From the NCBI GenBank assembly GCA_028095005.1, contig CM051461.1, positions 42,953,968-43,017,967 of the forward strand: DNA of 64,000 nucleotides, read 5' to 3'. Shown here in pieces: positions 10,535-22,701 of this stretch. The notes beneath the pieces were generated by a model, which saw only the letters and a list, made by a program, of their open reading frames with translations, had not been told where the DNA came from and did no database searches. Made by a program: the position numbers and the translations under genes. The first letter of the stretch is position 1. Each line of letters opens with the position of its first letter. Source of the DNA: Rhynchospora pubera. Its lineage: Eukaryota > Streptophyta > Magnoliopsida > Poales > Cyperaceae.

Positions 10535-13500
10535 ATGATTTATAAACCTTTAAAGTTTTTGTCGTGGAACGTCAGAGGTTTGGGAGAGGATGCTAAAAGA
10601 CATGTTGTATGTGACACAATTAGATCTTCTAGATGTGACATCTTTTGTTTGCAAGAAACTAAGTTGTCAGCACCTCCTTATAATGTCATTGCTTCTTTCA
10701 CTCCTTCTTTTTTTGTTCGAGATGTAGTCATACTTGATTCGATTGCTACAAGAGGTGGCTGTATAATTGGTTGGAAAAAGTGTTTTGTTGATGTCTCTTC
10801 GTGGGTAACACGCCATACTTGTAATGTGCTGCTGCTTGATTCCAGAACTGATACCACTTACCTGATTACCAATGTTTATGGCCCCACTGATCCTGCCCTG
10901 AAAGCATCTTTCTTCAATGAGCTGCGCTTCATTTCCAACTTAGCTTCACAACACTGGATCATCTTGGGGGACTTTAATGTTGTTAGATGGATGCATGAAC
11001 GGTCCACAACTGCTACTGAGTTTAGCCAAATGCAGCTTTTCAATGATTTCATCAGAGATCATAATCTGTTTGATGCACCTTTAACTAACAAAAAATTTAC
11101 CTGGACAAACAAACAACCTACCCCCATCATGTCTAGGTTGGACAGAGTGCTGCTATCGACCCATTGGCTCTCATCTTTTCCATCTCTCTCTCTAGAAGCA
11201 CTCCCTACTGTAGTTTCAGACCATGTACCCATTAGACTACATTGCAAACAACCACCTCCCGTGCCAAAGAGGATGAGAATGGAGCTTTTCTGGTTTGAGC
11301 ATTCAGGCTTTCATGATATCACTAACAGTATTTGGAGCTCAAGCTTCTTGCAACCTGCTACCCAACGTTTCTTTGCTAAGAATGAAAAAGTGCAGAAAAA
11401 CCTAAACCTTTGGCACAAAACGAATTTCCCTCATGTAAATGTTCATCTTTTGAACGCAAAAACCTTCATTCAACTTTTTGACTCATTGGAGGAAATCCGT
11501 TCGCTCACCCCGTTGGAATTCAGAATAAGAATTTTCATGAGGGAGAAAGCCTTCTTTCTTGCTGACATTCTAGAAAAAAGATGGCATCAACGAGCAAGGA
11601 TACAATGGCTTAAGTGTGGGGATCGAAACACAAAATTTTTTCATGCAACCGCTTCAGCTAAAATGAGGAAAAAAGCGATCAGTAGCCTGTTAGTTAACGG
11701 CCAGACAATTACTGATCAGCACCTCATACTGCAAGCTTTTACTGATTTTTATTCGACATTGCTTGGCAAGTCGAGTTCTGTTTATCCTTGCTGTCTGCAA
11801 AATCTCTATGATGAGAGACCTTTGCTTCATGAATTAGAATCCTCTTTCTCGGTTACTGAAATTAAGCTTGCAGTATCAAGTCTTGCTAACAATAAAGCCT
11901 CGGGACCCGATGGTATTCCTAATGAATTTGCAAAAATTAAATGGGATATGCTGAAGTTTGATATCTTGGAAATCTTTGAGGATTTGTTTCATGGAACAAT
12001 TGACTTGCAATCTCACAACTTTGCACACATTACTTTGCTGCCTAAAACAAGCGATGCAATTGAGTTGACTTCTTTCAGACCAATTAGCATCTTAAATTAC
12101 ATACCGAAGCTAATTTCAAAGGTTCTAGCAAACCGGCTTGGTACTCATATACCTGACCTCATCTGCACAAATCAGTCAGGGTTCGTCAAGGGGAGGTTGA
12201 TACACGAAAATTTTCTTTGTGCTAGAGAAATTGTTGTGCATCTCACCAAATGCAAAGAACCAGCTTTCTTACTCAAGTTGGACTTTTTCAAAGCCTTTGA
12301 CACTGTTAATTGGGTCTTCCTCCTCAATGTGCTGAAAACCTTTGGGTTACCACAAAGATTCATTTGTTGGATCGAGATGCTTTTGAACACTGCCACTTCA
12401 GCAGTTCTAATTAATAACCAGGTGGGTCCCACTTTCAGACATGCTCAGGGCCTCAGACAAGGTGATCCGATATCACCTTTCCTTTTCATTATGGTGGCCG
12501 ATGTACTCACAAAGATGTGTGAAACTATTGGTACATCCAGTAATGTCACCATCTCTAGCAAATTGCGTTCCCCTTTCCACATCCTTCAATACGCTGATGA
12601 CACAATCATTTTCTCTTCGACAAAAGGCAATACTGTTCGAGCTTTAAAGATGGCTTTGACATTATTCTCTCTTTGCTCGGGTCTGAATCTCAATCTACAT
12701 AAGTCGACTTTTGTACCCCTCAATTTGACGGCTCAACAAACGCAACAAGTGCAGCAAATAATTGGATGTGGTTTCTCTCCTCTGCCTTTGCCTTACTTAG
12801 GCTTGCCTCTTACTGCTAGCAGACCACCTAGAGACGTTTTCCTTCATTTGATTGAGAAAGTGGAAAGCAAGCTAGCTGGATGGAAAAATAAGTTACTCTC
12901 GAGAGCCGGCCGTCTCACCCTGGTTTGCTCTGTACTTTCCTCCATTCCTATTTTCTTTATGTCGGTTTTCAAATTGCCTTCATGGGTTATCAAATCATTA
13001 GATAAGCTAAGGAGGAGTTTCCTCTGGGGGCGTTCTGGTAGTAGCAACAGAGGATTCAGTTTACTGGCTTGGGACAGGGTATGCCTGCCAAAGAAGTTGG
13101 GTGGTTTTGGTGTGCTGAATTTAAAAGTTTTGAATATGTCACTGCTGCTTCGTTGGTTATGGAGGATTTTTGATAGACCTTCTTCACAGTGGTCTACCAT
13201 TGCTAAATCTTTAATAGCCTCTAGATACCAACAAGCGCCTCTTGGCTGGTCGACTCATGGTTCTTTTTTCTGGAAGGACCTACTTGAGCTACGACATGTC
13301 TTCTCGATCTCTACTTCAGTGACAATAGGTGACGGTAACCGAACACTATTCTGGTATGCCAATTGGGGTAACGGTTATCTTCACTTCTTTAACAACCTTT
13401 CTAAACCAGTTACTCCCAAACTGACGGTTCGAAAGGTTCTCCTTGAACCGGAAACTTCTCTCCAGGCCCCATGGTCACGAGAGGTACATGATGCGGTACT

Positions 13501-14077
13501 TCTTCTGCATACCGGCCAGGTAAATCAGGAACTTGATGTGGTGAATTGGAAGTGGAATGCTTCTGGTACCTTCACAGTTAGTTCAGCGTATCAAATGTTG
13601 ATTGCTGGTGGCAAAACTAACTTTCCAGCTTTTACTATCTGGAAGTTAAAGTTACCTTTCTCAGTCAAGCTTTTCGCAGTTTTGCTTTTCCACAACAGGT
13701 TACTCACACAAGAGGCTTTGCACAAACGAAACATTATGGTACAGCCTGGTTGTGTGCTTTGCAGTTCTGCTAATTTAGAGACAGCACCCCACCTGTTCTC
13801 CATTTGCCCCTTTGCGGTACAGATTTGGCAAAAACTAAAGTTGCTATTTCCCCCCCTCTCAGCTGCGTACTTGGGAGATCTACAGTCCTTGTGGGAACAC
13901 TTTCTTCAATATAGTTGTTCAGGAAGAGACAATAACCTGGCAATTCTTACGTTAACAGCTTTATGGGCAATTTGGTTAGAAAGGAACAATCGGATTTTCA
14001 AGCAACAGCGTAGAACTGTTGACTCTATCAGCCACTGGATCGTCACTCAGCACTCCTTGTTCTTAAAGCATTGCTGA
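10535..14077 (+). CDS. LINE ORF2: APE endonuclease / reverse transcriptase
   Basis: The intact 1180-aa protein performs target-primed reverse transcription: the endonuclease nicks DNA and the RT copies the element RNA from the nick. The N-terminal exo/endonuclease/phosphatase domain spans residues 1 to about 230 (SWNVRGLG, QETKL, NVYGPTDP, ILGDFN, SRLDRVL, SDHVPI). The RT domain spans about 480-740, with FRPIS, the LDFFKAFDTVNW block, GLRQGDPISPFLF and the catalytic YADD at 686-689. A C-terminal zf-RVT-like region follows at about 1030-1110 (IWKLKLPFSVKLF, CVLC). There is no internal stop, and the length is normal for plant L1 elements, so the element is young. ORF1 lies 60 bp upstream. Confidence 0.95.
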   Translation: MIYKPLKFLSWNVRGLGEDAKRHVVCDTIRSSRCDIFCLQETKLSAPPYNVIASFTPSFFVRDVVILDSIATRGGCIIGWKKCFVDVSSWVTRHTCNVLLLDSRTDTTYLITNVYGPTDPALKASFFNELRFISNLASQHWIILGDFNVVRWMHERSTTATEFSQMQLFNDFIRDHNLFDAPLTNKKFTWTNKQPTPIMSRLDRVLLSTHWLSSFPSLSLEALPTVVSDHVPIRLHCKQPPPVPKRMRMELFWFEHSGFHDITNSIWSSSFLQPATQRFFAKNEKVQKNLNLWHKTNFPHVNVHLLNAKTFIQLFDSLEEIRSLTPLEFRIRIFMREKAFFLADILEKRWHQRARIQWLKCGDRNTKFFHATASAKMRKKAISSLLVNGQTITDQHLILQAFTDFYSTLLGKSSSVYPCCLQNLYDERPLLHELESSFSVTEIKLAVSSLANNKASGPDGIPNEFAKIKWDMLKFDILEIFEDLFHGTIDLQSHNFAHITLLPKTSDAIELTSFRPISILNYIPKLISKVLANRLGTHIPDLICTNQSGFVKGRLIHENFLCAREIVVHLTKCKEPAFLLKLDFFKAFDTVNWVFLLNVLKTFGLPQRFICWIEMLLNTATSAVLINNQVGPTFRHAQGLRQGDPISPFLFIMVADVLTKMCETIGTSSNVTISSKLRSPFHILQYADDTIIFSSTKGNTVRALKMALTLFSLCSGLNLNLHKSTFVPLNLTAQQTQQVQQIIGCGFSPLPLPYLGLPLTASRPPRDVFLHLIEKVESKLAGWKNKLLSRAGRLTLVCSVLSSIPIFFMSVFKLPSWVIKSLDKLRRSFLWGRSGSSNRGFSLLAWDRVCLPKKLGGFGVLNLKVLNMSLLLRWLWRIFDRPSSQWSTIAKSLIASRYQQAPLGWSTHGSFFWKDLLELRHVFSISTSVTIGDGNRTLFWYANWGNGYLHFFNNLSKPVTPKLTVRKVLLEPETSLQAPWSREVHDAVLLLHTGQVNQELDVVNWKWNASGTFTVSSAYQMLIAGGKTNFPAFTIWKLKLPFSVKLFAVLLFHNRLLTQEALHKRNIMVQPGCVLCSSANLETAPHLFSICPFAVQIWQKLKLLFPPLSAAYLGDLQSLWEHFLQYSCSGRDNNLAILTLTALWAIWLERNNRIFKQQRRTVDSISHWIVTQHSLFLKHC

Positions 14078-14206
14078 GTCTTTCTCGTTTTTGTTTCCTT
14101 TTTCTTTTTTCTTTTTTATTTTTTCTTTTTTCTTTTTTTTCCCTTTTTTCCTTTTGTTTTGTTTAGCTTGATAGCCGCTATCAAATCTCCTCTAAAAAAA
14201 AAAAAA

Positions 14207-16120
14207 TACACGGTAATTTCCTTTGTTTGACAAAAATACCCTCACCCATCGCACACCGAACCCTCCTCCCTCTTCGTATACTCTGTATATTCTTTTCCAA
14301 TTTTAAGATGTATAAGACCAGCAAAAGCAAATTTGGGTTCATAAAAGTATCGAACTTTGTATATTTGTCTTATATACTATTTTCAAATCTTAACTTTGAA
14401 AATTATATATTTCAAAAAGGGTTCGAATAAAAGGGGATTTGAGAGCTTGAAGGGATGGTGCCAGCCATGGAGCAAGCTGGATGTTGGTAGTCAATAAGTC
14501 AGTTTCTATTCATATCGCTTAATCAAATAATCTTCTAATTGAAAATGGATATTAGAAACGGGCCTAAAAAATTAGACTACAAAAAAACACTTGTAATTAC
14601 AGAAATCACTTCATCAAAAAATATCATTGTGACAGAAAGATATATGTTATCGTGGTAATAGGGCTGGGACTTGGAGTATCCGGTGACCGGCGTTGGGTCT
14701 GTTGTCATAAAAAAAAATGTAGATCCGGAAGTAAATATAGATCTGTATTTACTGCCATAGAAAAATATGGATACGGAGATAATCGGAGATTGTATCGATA
14801 AATGGTGAGGGAATTTTCGTCAAATAAAATGCATTGGTGTGTATTGCTAATTTAAGGCGTGTAAAAAACAATACTCCAGGGAAGGAGGGTTTTCTGTCTC
14901 TATGTACCTCAAATTTGTCCCATACTACCTCAAATTGGCGTGTATCGCTTGAAGTACAGGGACATCTGGATCCACCATTTCTCGACACGCAATAGCATCA
15001 AGCGCAAACGGAGTTAACGTGAAAGCGATGTGCTAGTGAATAGTGATTCACTGGCGATGGGAAGTTGGAAACAGGAAGTGTAGTTTGCTTGAGGTTAAAT
15101 TCTACAGGAATCCTGATGTGGCACAGCTGGAATTTGTATGTGATGTGATCGAATTGTGTGTTGGTAAATCTTTAATGAAAAGTAGAAATTTTTGAATAGG
15201 GGTAAATCAATAATGGGCTGTTCTGGTATGTATCCTATTTGGTTTAATTGCTTCTCAATATACTGCAGTTTTAGTAATCATTTTAAATTTCATTAAAGCA
15301 TTTCAGCTACCTACCTATTAATTTGGTCTGTTAGGATAAATGATTTGAAGACCGGATCAGACTGGCTGAATTGTCACTCGGATTGTGCTTCCAGGTTTAG
15401 ATTTTGAAAGTTCTCATCTAGGTGGAGGTTTATGTGAGAGAATTATCTTCGTTGGTTTTTATACGGGTATAGATACTGAAGTTTTGTCATGGTCTTTTCT
15501 AAAGAAAGGTTTTATACGTAGGAGGGGTTTGGATTTGTTTTATCCAGGTTGAGGTAAAGGTTTTACTCGCAGAAAGCAAAATTACAGAAGCAATAGATGC
15601 ACAACAGCAATATAAATGCACAGAAATAATAAACAGAGCAGCAATGGAACCCAGACCAATAGTCGAAAACAAGTTACAGCAGTACGATTTACTGTAAGTG
15701 GGGATACATCATACATGCAGGGGAGAGAAAGAAGCAATTACATCCTTTTTCATGCCTACATATGCAGCATGCAATACCCCCTCAGTCCCTCATGACTCGC
15801 CTCTCTGCTTTTTCCTACTTCATTGTTCAGTGTTCACTCCCACCTTGCTTTCTCAACATCAGAGACTAGGTCTACTATTCTACCCTCAGGGATAATTATT
15901 TTATTCATGGCAATACAGATCCGCCCCTGTATGCATTGCATCATTTGCACAATACTAATTAATTAAGTACAGCTTCTCTAACGTCCCTTTGCAGTATTTA
16001 ACTATGCAAATATATGTTGACCATCTCTTAACTCATGATCAGGAGCAGGACTAATTAATTACCTAAGCAATATATACTATTAATCTACTATTCATTGTTT
16101 TTTGGAATCAAACTTGGATA
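14207..16120. other. Intergenic, no gene seen
   Basis: The 1.9 kb between the LINE and copy A contains only short unsupported ORFs. From about 15950 it resembles the promoter region of copy D (shared ATGCAGT-TTTAACTATGC and TTGACTCAT-type segments), so the distal promoter of copy A is preserved. Confidence 0.5.
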
Positions 16121-16125
16121 GTCAC

Positions 16126-16133
16126 TATATATT
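16126..16133 (+). promoter_or_regulatory. TATA box of CYP72A copy A
   Basis: TATATATT within CACTATATATTA lies about 75 bp before the ATG of copy A. The same CACTATATA core precedes copies B, D and E at a similar distance, which supports a shared core promoter. Confidence 0.6.
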
Positions 16134-16492
16134 ATACCACTCTTCCTCTCTAAGACCCTCAGGTTCAATTTAACAGAAAACAATTTTGTGTTACTAAGAG
16201 ATATGCAACACACATTTTTCCAATTTGGATCCAACCAGTGGAGTTTGTTCATAGACGCTTTCACCTTTCTTCTCCTCTGGGGAGCAGCCCGAGCACTTGA
16301 ATGGGCCTGGCTCAGGCCAAGGCGCCTGGAACGGGAGCTGAGGAAGCAAGGACTGCATGGTACTGTGTACCGGGTACTTGCTACTGATTTGAGGGAGAAC
16401 ATCCGGCTCAACAAAGAAGCGTGCTCCATGTCCATGCCACTTTCGCACGATATTGTCCCTCGCGTTTCGCCCTTGCTACATCGCACAAATAA

Positions 16493-17931
16493 GGAGGCGT
16501 TTGGTTGTGTAGTAAGGAGGTGCATAACTTAAGGATGCCTAAATATTTAAGGCATGTTATGTAATTGATGTTTGGTTGTGTAGTAAGGATGCATAACTTA
16601 ATGCATACATAAATTTATGTGAAAAGACAAAAATGTCCCTCATGTGGAGTCATCTAATTTATTCCTTTTTCTTTTTTGATTGCTCTGCCGCTCACTATAT
16701 TTGTGCATGGTCAATCATAAATAATAACTCTGCTGCAACGTTATGTTTGTGCATTCAATCTGGCCATGAACACGTTTGAAAATAACTCTGGAAAATTACA
16801 TAACTCACCCACTTTTTACTTTTTTACCAACAACTACTATATTTGTGTATCTCAACGCTATAGATAAACAAATTGTAAACTTGAGGAAATAATCCACACA
16901 ACAAATAGTTCTCTTGATAATTCTAGTTCAACGGCTACAAATAGTTCACACAACAATTATATAATCCACACATTACCAACAACTACAAATAGTTCACATA
17001 ACAATTTAGAACATACATTATATAATCCACACAATTATTAATTATAGTTCAACAGCATAAGATTTTTTTTTTTGATGAACTGCCCTTGGGCTCAACATTA
17101 ATTAAAATCGGAAAAGAGTACAAATACAAATGTCTTTTTTAGTACAAAGATGAGTTAAAATCGAAAGCTCCTCCCTTAGCTATAAAAACAGCCCCTTCCT
17201 AAAAACTATTGCCGAACTTGCTGGTAAAAACTGATACAAAGCAGTTACTGGTAAAAAAAATAAAAACTACATAGAGATAAATACTAAAAGCTGTTCAACA
17301 ACATAAGATTATTTACTAGTCCAACATGTCCAACATGAGTGTTGTTTGCTCTGGAGACCAATTCGGCCGCCGATTTCTCTGTGCTCTCACATTGTTGGGT
17401 TGGTTTTGGACATCACCTAGATCCATTACTAATTTCTATCTGTATTGTACATTTGAACCCATAATAATATGCAACTCAAAAATCATGCAGTGCAACAATG
17501 AATTATATCTAACTCTTTAGTGCAAATAATACCTGACAGAGAAGATAATGTTGAGGGAGACGATTAAGACCTGTAGACAAAAGAAAAATAAAGTACCAAA
17601 CCTGAACTACACGACTTTGAGATTACCGTCCTTTCTATTCTTTTCTCACAGCTATAGATCTGGGTATGGTGTGGTGCGGCTAGGGTTTGAGAAAGGGATA
17701 AGAAGCCACTACCATAAAATGAGAGAGAGGAGACAGTTGAGACGGGTGAGAGAGAATTAATTGGAGGGTAGTGTCGGAAAAAAAATTAGACGGATCAGGT
17801 GCGTAACTTATGCAATCTAAAGAGGTGTAATAAGTTACTGCACCTTACGGCTCCTTACGCCTCAGGTGTTTGGTTGCTTAAAGGTTGCATAACTAGTTAT
17901 GCAGCCTCTTAAGACGGAAACAAACGGGGCC
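16493..17931. mobile_element. PIF/Harbinger-type non-autonomous element in exon 1 of copy A
   Basis: The 1439-bp element has inverted ends GGAGGCGTTTGGTTG and, on the other strand, GGCCCCGTTTGTTTCC. It is flanked by TAA (16490-16492 and 17932-17934), the PIF/Harbinger target. Subterminal arms repeat GCATAACTTA/GTTATGCA motifs. No transposase ORF is visible. Exon 1 of copy A is interrupted ten codons' worth of bases or fewer before its splice donor. A 228-bp minus-strand retroposon fragment is nested inside. Confidence 0.9.
17065..17292 (-). mobile_element. Nested 5'-truncated non-LTR retroposon fragment
   Basis: A T-run at the left end is the complement of a poly(A) tail, and the 228-bp insert is flanked by an 18-bp direct repeat beginning GTTCAACA (17047-17064 and 17293-17310, one mismatch). 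Long target duplications plus poly(A) mark LINE-machinery insertion on the minus strand. It sits inside the PIF element and therefore postdates it. Confidence 0.88.
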
Positions 17932-18102
17932 TAAAAGAATTTGGTATGAATAAGAAAGTTTATTACTGTTTGCTCTTAATTTCGAAGTTTCATGGGTGAA
18001 TACAAAGAAAAACATCTTCGTTCCTCCTCAACATTTTCAGTCCCTTCTAAGTTTTTTTCTAGGCTGGGAATTAGTTTATTTATTGTATTGTTCATCCATC
18101 GA

Positions 18103-18445
18103 TGCCACGTGCCATCAATTTTCTATCGACTCGTTTTTCGAAATTCAAAAGTCAAACGGTCGATCCAAACCATTCAAGTTGATCAAAATATTGAAATACC
18201 TATGGAGATCAAATTTTACATTTTTTCAATTTTTTTTCCTATTTATTATGATATTTTCAAATTAGAGGGCCTGGAATACGTACTCTAATCATAATATTTT
18301 TAAAAATATCATAATAAATAGCAAAAAATTTCGAAAAAAATATAAAATTTGATCTCCAAAGATATTTCAATGTGGAGAACAACTTGAACGGTTTGGATTG
18401 ACCATTTGAATTTTGGATCTTGAAAAATGACTTGATGGCACGTTA
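18103..18445. mobile_element. Fold-back MITE, family 2, in intron 1 of copy A
   Basis: Inverted arms start near CACGTGCCATCAA and end near TTGATGGCACGTTAG. The inner arms have the family 2 core (AACGGTTTGGATTGACCATT and the mirrored form). No ORF. Confidence 0.8.
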
Positions 18446-19188
18446 GCCATTCTCAATATAATATATGTATAAAATTAAATATAATTTATAGTATGACATA
18501 TTTAATACTTTTATTTGTATTTAATTTTACACATACATATTTGTATGTATATAAAAACCTTATATATATATGTATATCTTAAATTATGCATGTTGAATAG
18601 TTTTATACATATATATTATCAGTGATTTAAATAGCGCCGCTATGAATCGCAATAGCCCCGCTATAGCGGTACGACTTGATAAACCGCTACGGTGCTAAAT
18701 TAAAAGTGCCGCTATAGCGGTGTTCATTGTATTTAACATGCACAATTTAATTATATACTTATATTTTTATAATAGATGTTTAAATTATATTTAAATTGTA
18801 ATCACAAATTATATATATTTTGTAATAACAAAAAAATTTTGAGGGCTAAAAAGTAAAATTGTAAATTAAAAATGTTATAATTTTTGCTGGCATTTTGTTT
18901 GGATCGGCAATCCTGTTGCCGATCCAAACAAATCAAAATATTTTTTTAATATTATTTAATATTTTAATATTTTTTAATATTTTCATATTTAAACTTTTTG
19001 CAGAATATATTTGGATCGTCGTTTCATTTGTCGGTCCAAACTTGAATCGTCATCCGAGATGACGATCCAAGCAATTTGTACACTCGTCAATCTGGATGAC
19101 GATCCTACAATATTATTTTTAAAATTTTGAATTTTTTTCGATTATTATAGAAATTCGAGCGAACAGTAACATTAGTTTTAATTTTTTT
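18446..19188. other. AT-rich intron 1 sequence of copy A
   Basis: No gene is present. The stretch contains short inverted motifs (GCCGCTATAGCGG near 18650-18720 and GTTTGGATCGGCAATCC near 18896) that look like pieces of older transposons, but no complete element can be bounded. Confidence 0.4.
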
Positions 19189-19196
19189 GTCAAAAT

Positions 19197-20882
19197 TAGG
19201 CCTGCATAACGTCTTAAACAGTCACGAAATTACAATTTTGCGTTGATCGTTGCGTTATGAGACGAAAATATTTTGTGTTTTGCGTCTTGCGTTTAGTCTT
19301 TCAAATATTTGTTGCGCTAATCGTTCCGTTCTATTTAGACGGTCAAAACAGTTAAGCCGTTCAAAATAGTTAACCGTGCCATGTGTTGTACTCAAATTTT
19401 TTCCTGCTTCACATGAAATTCAAACAAAACACAAGATAGAATTGAAAGCAAAATACCTCATAATTCAAACAATGATTACAATTTACAAAACACAACTTAT
19501 AATTTACAGCATATTACAAAAGACAAGCACACAACAGAACTAACTTATCATATTTTGAAATAGAATAGAGGCTGGTACCATCACAATCAAATACCTCAAA
19601 ACACTGCTCCAAGTCTCCATTGCTGCAAAAATAAAATAGTTAAATGACTCATAAATTGTAACAAACCATCTTACTAAAAAATTGTAATTTGTTTGGAATC
19701 GTTAAAACCAGAAATTTTTTTTTTTTGAAAAATCAGTAATTCTTTACTGTCAAAACCAGCTTTGAAAACCAATATACTGAAAATAGAATTTGACTTCCAA
19801 TATCCTTGTAATTCTTTACAATCCAACTCAGAAATTGTAACCTCATATTTTTGAATTTGACTTCCAATATCCTTGTAAATCACTAGCTTGGAAATAGCCA
19901 TTTACGTCATCTTTTACACAAAAAATGAAAAAGAGGCGAAAATTGAAGAAATCACAAAAGGTTCACTGCTCAAAGAAACCAAAAACACACAAAAATTGAA
20001 ACAAAAAACACACAAAAATTAAAAGGTTCACAGCATTAGTAGAACAAAAATTGGGGCAATTACCTTTGAATTAAGGTTCAATGCAACTTAAGACTCCGGC
20101 AGAACCATGGCGGCATGGTCGGAAAATAGAGAGTGGTGGGGCTCTCCGGCAGCAGCTTGAGGTCGAGGAGGGGTGTAAAAGTCGAGTAGAGAGCCGTGGC
20201 AGCGATTAATAGCTTCAAGAGGCGAGTTGATGGCATCGGGTCTCAACCTTCAACGAATTTTTGCCGCAAAGAGAGGGAGAGATGGCAGCATCCAAGGGTA
20301 GCAATAGAAGGAGAGTGGTTAGAGCTTTCCAACAGCAGTTCGATCTTGTAGAACGGTGGTGGATGGAAGGTGGTGCAAGGGGGAGAAGGTAGGGGCCGAG
20401 AGGGTTCGGGAAGGGGAGGACCATTTTTTTTTTCTTTGGTTGTTCGACTCTGTAGGAGAGAGGAGCACGAAGAGGGTGGGAGAGGGTATATGGGTTCGGC
20501 TGTGGGGTTAGCTGCTGCGTAAGAGAAAAGAGGGTGAGAGAGATGATCGGAGAAAGGGGTTTAGCGGAGAAGAAAAAGATGTGTTTTCTGATAGAGACGA
20601 AAAGATGCGGCGCAGATGAGTCGACTCCATCGTTCTCTCCGCCATCTATTCTCTGCAATCCAATTAATAACAACACCATACAATTTAGGACGAAATGGAC
20701 GAAATAAACGAACACGAAACAGCTCTGTTTCGTTAACCGTTCTGTTCTGGGACGAAACTGTATTTCTATTTGCGTTATCCGTTCCGTTCCTTAAACGAAA
20801 CTGAAATCCTTAACCGTTACCGTTCCGTTTCGGACGAAACGAAACGAAAGGACGGTCGAAACGACTACCGTTTTCAGCCCTA
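19197..20882. mobile_element. hAT-type element at the exon 2 acceptor of copy A
   Basis: The element is 1686 bp long and flanked by the perfect 8-bp duplication GTCAAAAT (19189-19196 and 20883-20890). The ends are TAGGCCTGCATAACG and, inverted, TAGGGCTGAAAACGG, with the TAGG start common in hAT elements. The right subterminal 250 bp carries many CGTTTCGT/ACGAAAC repeats. A 166-aa minus-strand ORF (20215-20715) shows no transposase motif. The right duplication ends four bases before the exon 2 splice junction, so the element replaced the native branch-point and pyrimidine region of intron 1. Confidence 0.9.
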
Positions 20883-22701
20883 GTCAAAATATAGGTAAAC
20901 AATCATTTACTTGGTTTGGGCCCAACCCAATACTTACCGTCATGGATCCAGAATTAGTGAGAGAAATTCTATCCAACAAATTCGGTCACTTTGAGAAACT
21001 AAAAGGGGGTCTCATGAGCCGGTTGTTAGCTAATGGACTTTTAAGTCATGATGGGGAGAGATGGGCTAAGCACAGGAGAATTCTCAACCCTGCCTTTCAC
21101 GTAGAAAAGTTAAAGGTAATTAATGATACAAATTATAATAAGAAAATAATACATTCTTTTGGAACTGTCCTGCTTTAATTTTTGTTATCTAGGTTCTTAC
21201 CCACTAGGTAAATGTATCCTTACTAATAAAAAAATTTTGCATCCTACAATAGAAAATTATTCCATTCAAGTATTCAACCAATTTTGTTTGGACTTTGCTT
21301 ATATATTTTGGCAAAAAAGAAACGAAATGATCGAGGCTAATATCAGTGCTTCTGGCATGAATGTTTGCTCTGTGGTGGCATTGCTATGGTGAATGGTGTG
21401 TTCTATTAAATATGTACAAATTGGGACAGGTGGTCTCTGATTACCCTTTTTAATCTATAGCTATATGCATAACATGAAGGAAGTGTGGTCTGTGGTGCTG
21501 ACTGCTATGGTCTACTGTAATTAAGGACCAAATGAAGTAGGCCATCACAGGATATGGGTATAGTTGCTTTCCCTTCACTAATTTTGGGCCATAGGCTATG
21601 GGGCCCATTAAGGTATAATAACCCATCAAAACAAGATGACAGGACAGATCCAAGGCGGCCAGGCGCCAGAGTGGTCTAGCTGTCTAGGTGAATTGAAGTG
21701 AACTGAAGATTCTTCGACTCCAAGTCCAGGAGTGGTGTCATCTTTGAACTTCTCAAATTACTTCATTAATAGTTCCAAGTTTACCAGAAAATTACAATTT
21801 CTGATGCAACACTTTTGAAATGAGAAAGTTGAATGTCCTTTTTGAAGATTCAAATCTCACGGTTCACAATGAGAATTTTTTATATTGAAGTTCCAAATGA
21901 GGATTTGAATAATATAACACTTTTAAAATGAGAAGGCATGAATGCATTTTTTTCCACCTTTTTTTCAGAGGATGTTGCCAGCATTCTCTACTTGTTGTGA
22001 TGAGTTAATTGACAGATGGACGAACTCGGTGGGGCCTGATGGTTCATTTGAGATGGATGTTTGGCCAGAGATGCAAAATTTAACACGAGATGTCATTTCA
22101 AGAGCAGTATTTGGCAGTAGTTATCAGGAAGGGAGACGTATTTTCCAGCTCCAAGATGAACTAGTTGAGCATATTGTCAAAGCTCTTCCCACCACTGTCC
22201 TCCCGTTCAACTGGTCTGAGTTTCTTTTCTTATTATTATGTCTTTTATATATCAAATGATCTTCCTTTTATGATTAAATTACGCATTCTAAACAAGTTCA
22301 ACAGTAAATTGCAGTAGTTCACTAGAGTATATGTACATTAAATATGGCACTTCTTTCATTTGCTGCTGTAGACCTTTATAAGTATTATTATTTATAATTT
22401 ACATTGGTTAAAATTCAAAAATAATAATAATAAATTAATATTTAATATGCCTCTCTTATTTCTATTTCCATATTAATTTATACCTTCGCCATGGAGCTAG
22501 GTTTCATCTAAATTTATTTTTGTAAGAATCATAAACCTATATTAGGCCTAGTTCATGATATTACAGGTACCTACCAACAGAAAACAACAAGAGGATGAAG
22601 CAGATTGCAAGAGAGGTTCGAACACTCATCATGAACATAATTGCGAAAAGGGAGAAGGCCATTCAAAATGGCGAGACCGCAAAAGATGACCTGCTTGGTC
22701 T

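Larger units (their letters stand above)
8102..14206 (+). mobile_element. L1-type LINE, near full length
   Basis: This non-LTR retrotransposon comprises ORF1 (zinc-knuckle protein), ORF2 (endonuclease-reverse transcriptase), a pyrimidine-rich 3' UTR with a GATAGCCGCTATC palindrome at about 14170, and a 13-A tail at 14194-14206. The 3' end is secure. The 5' end is not: TACACG precedes 8102 and also follows the A tail, which would be a short 6-bp target duplication, but this may be chance. If 8102 is the true start, the ATG at 8073 lies in flanking DNA and the element is slightly 5'-truncated. Confidence 0.85.

Noticed and set aside
8093..14212. TACACG as a certain LINE target duplication
   Set aside because: Only six bases, easily matched by chance; retained only as a possible 5' boundary.
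14227..14430. Small ORF after the LINE poly(A)
   Set aside because: AT-rich, no motif and no supporting signals.
20215..20715. 166-aa minus-strand ORF inside the hAT element
   Set aside because: No transposase motif, not conserved in anything I recognise; probably chance, although captured host sequence cannot be excluded.
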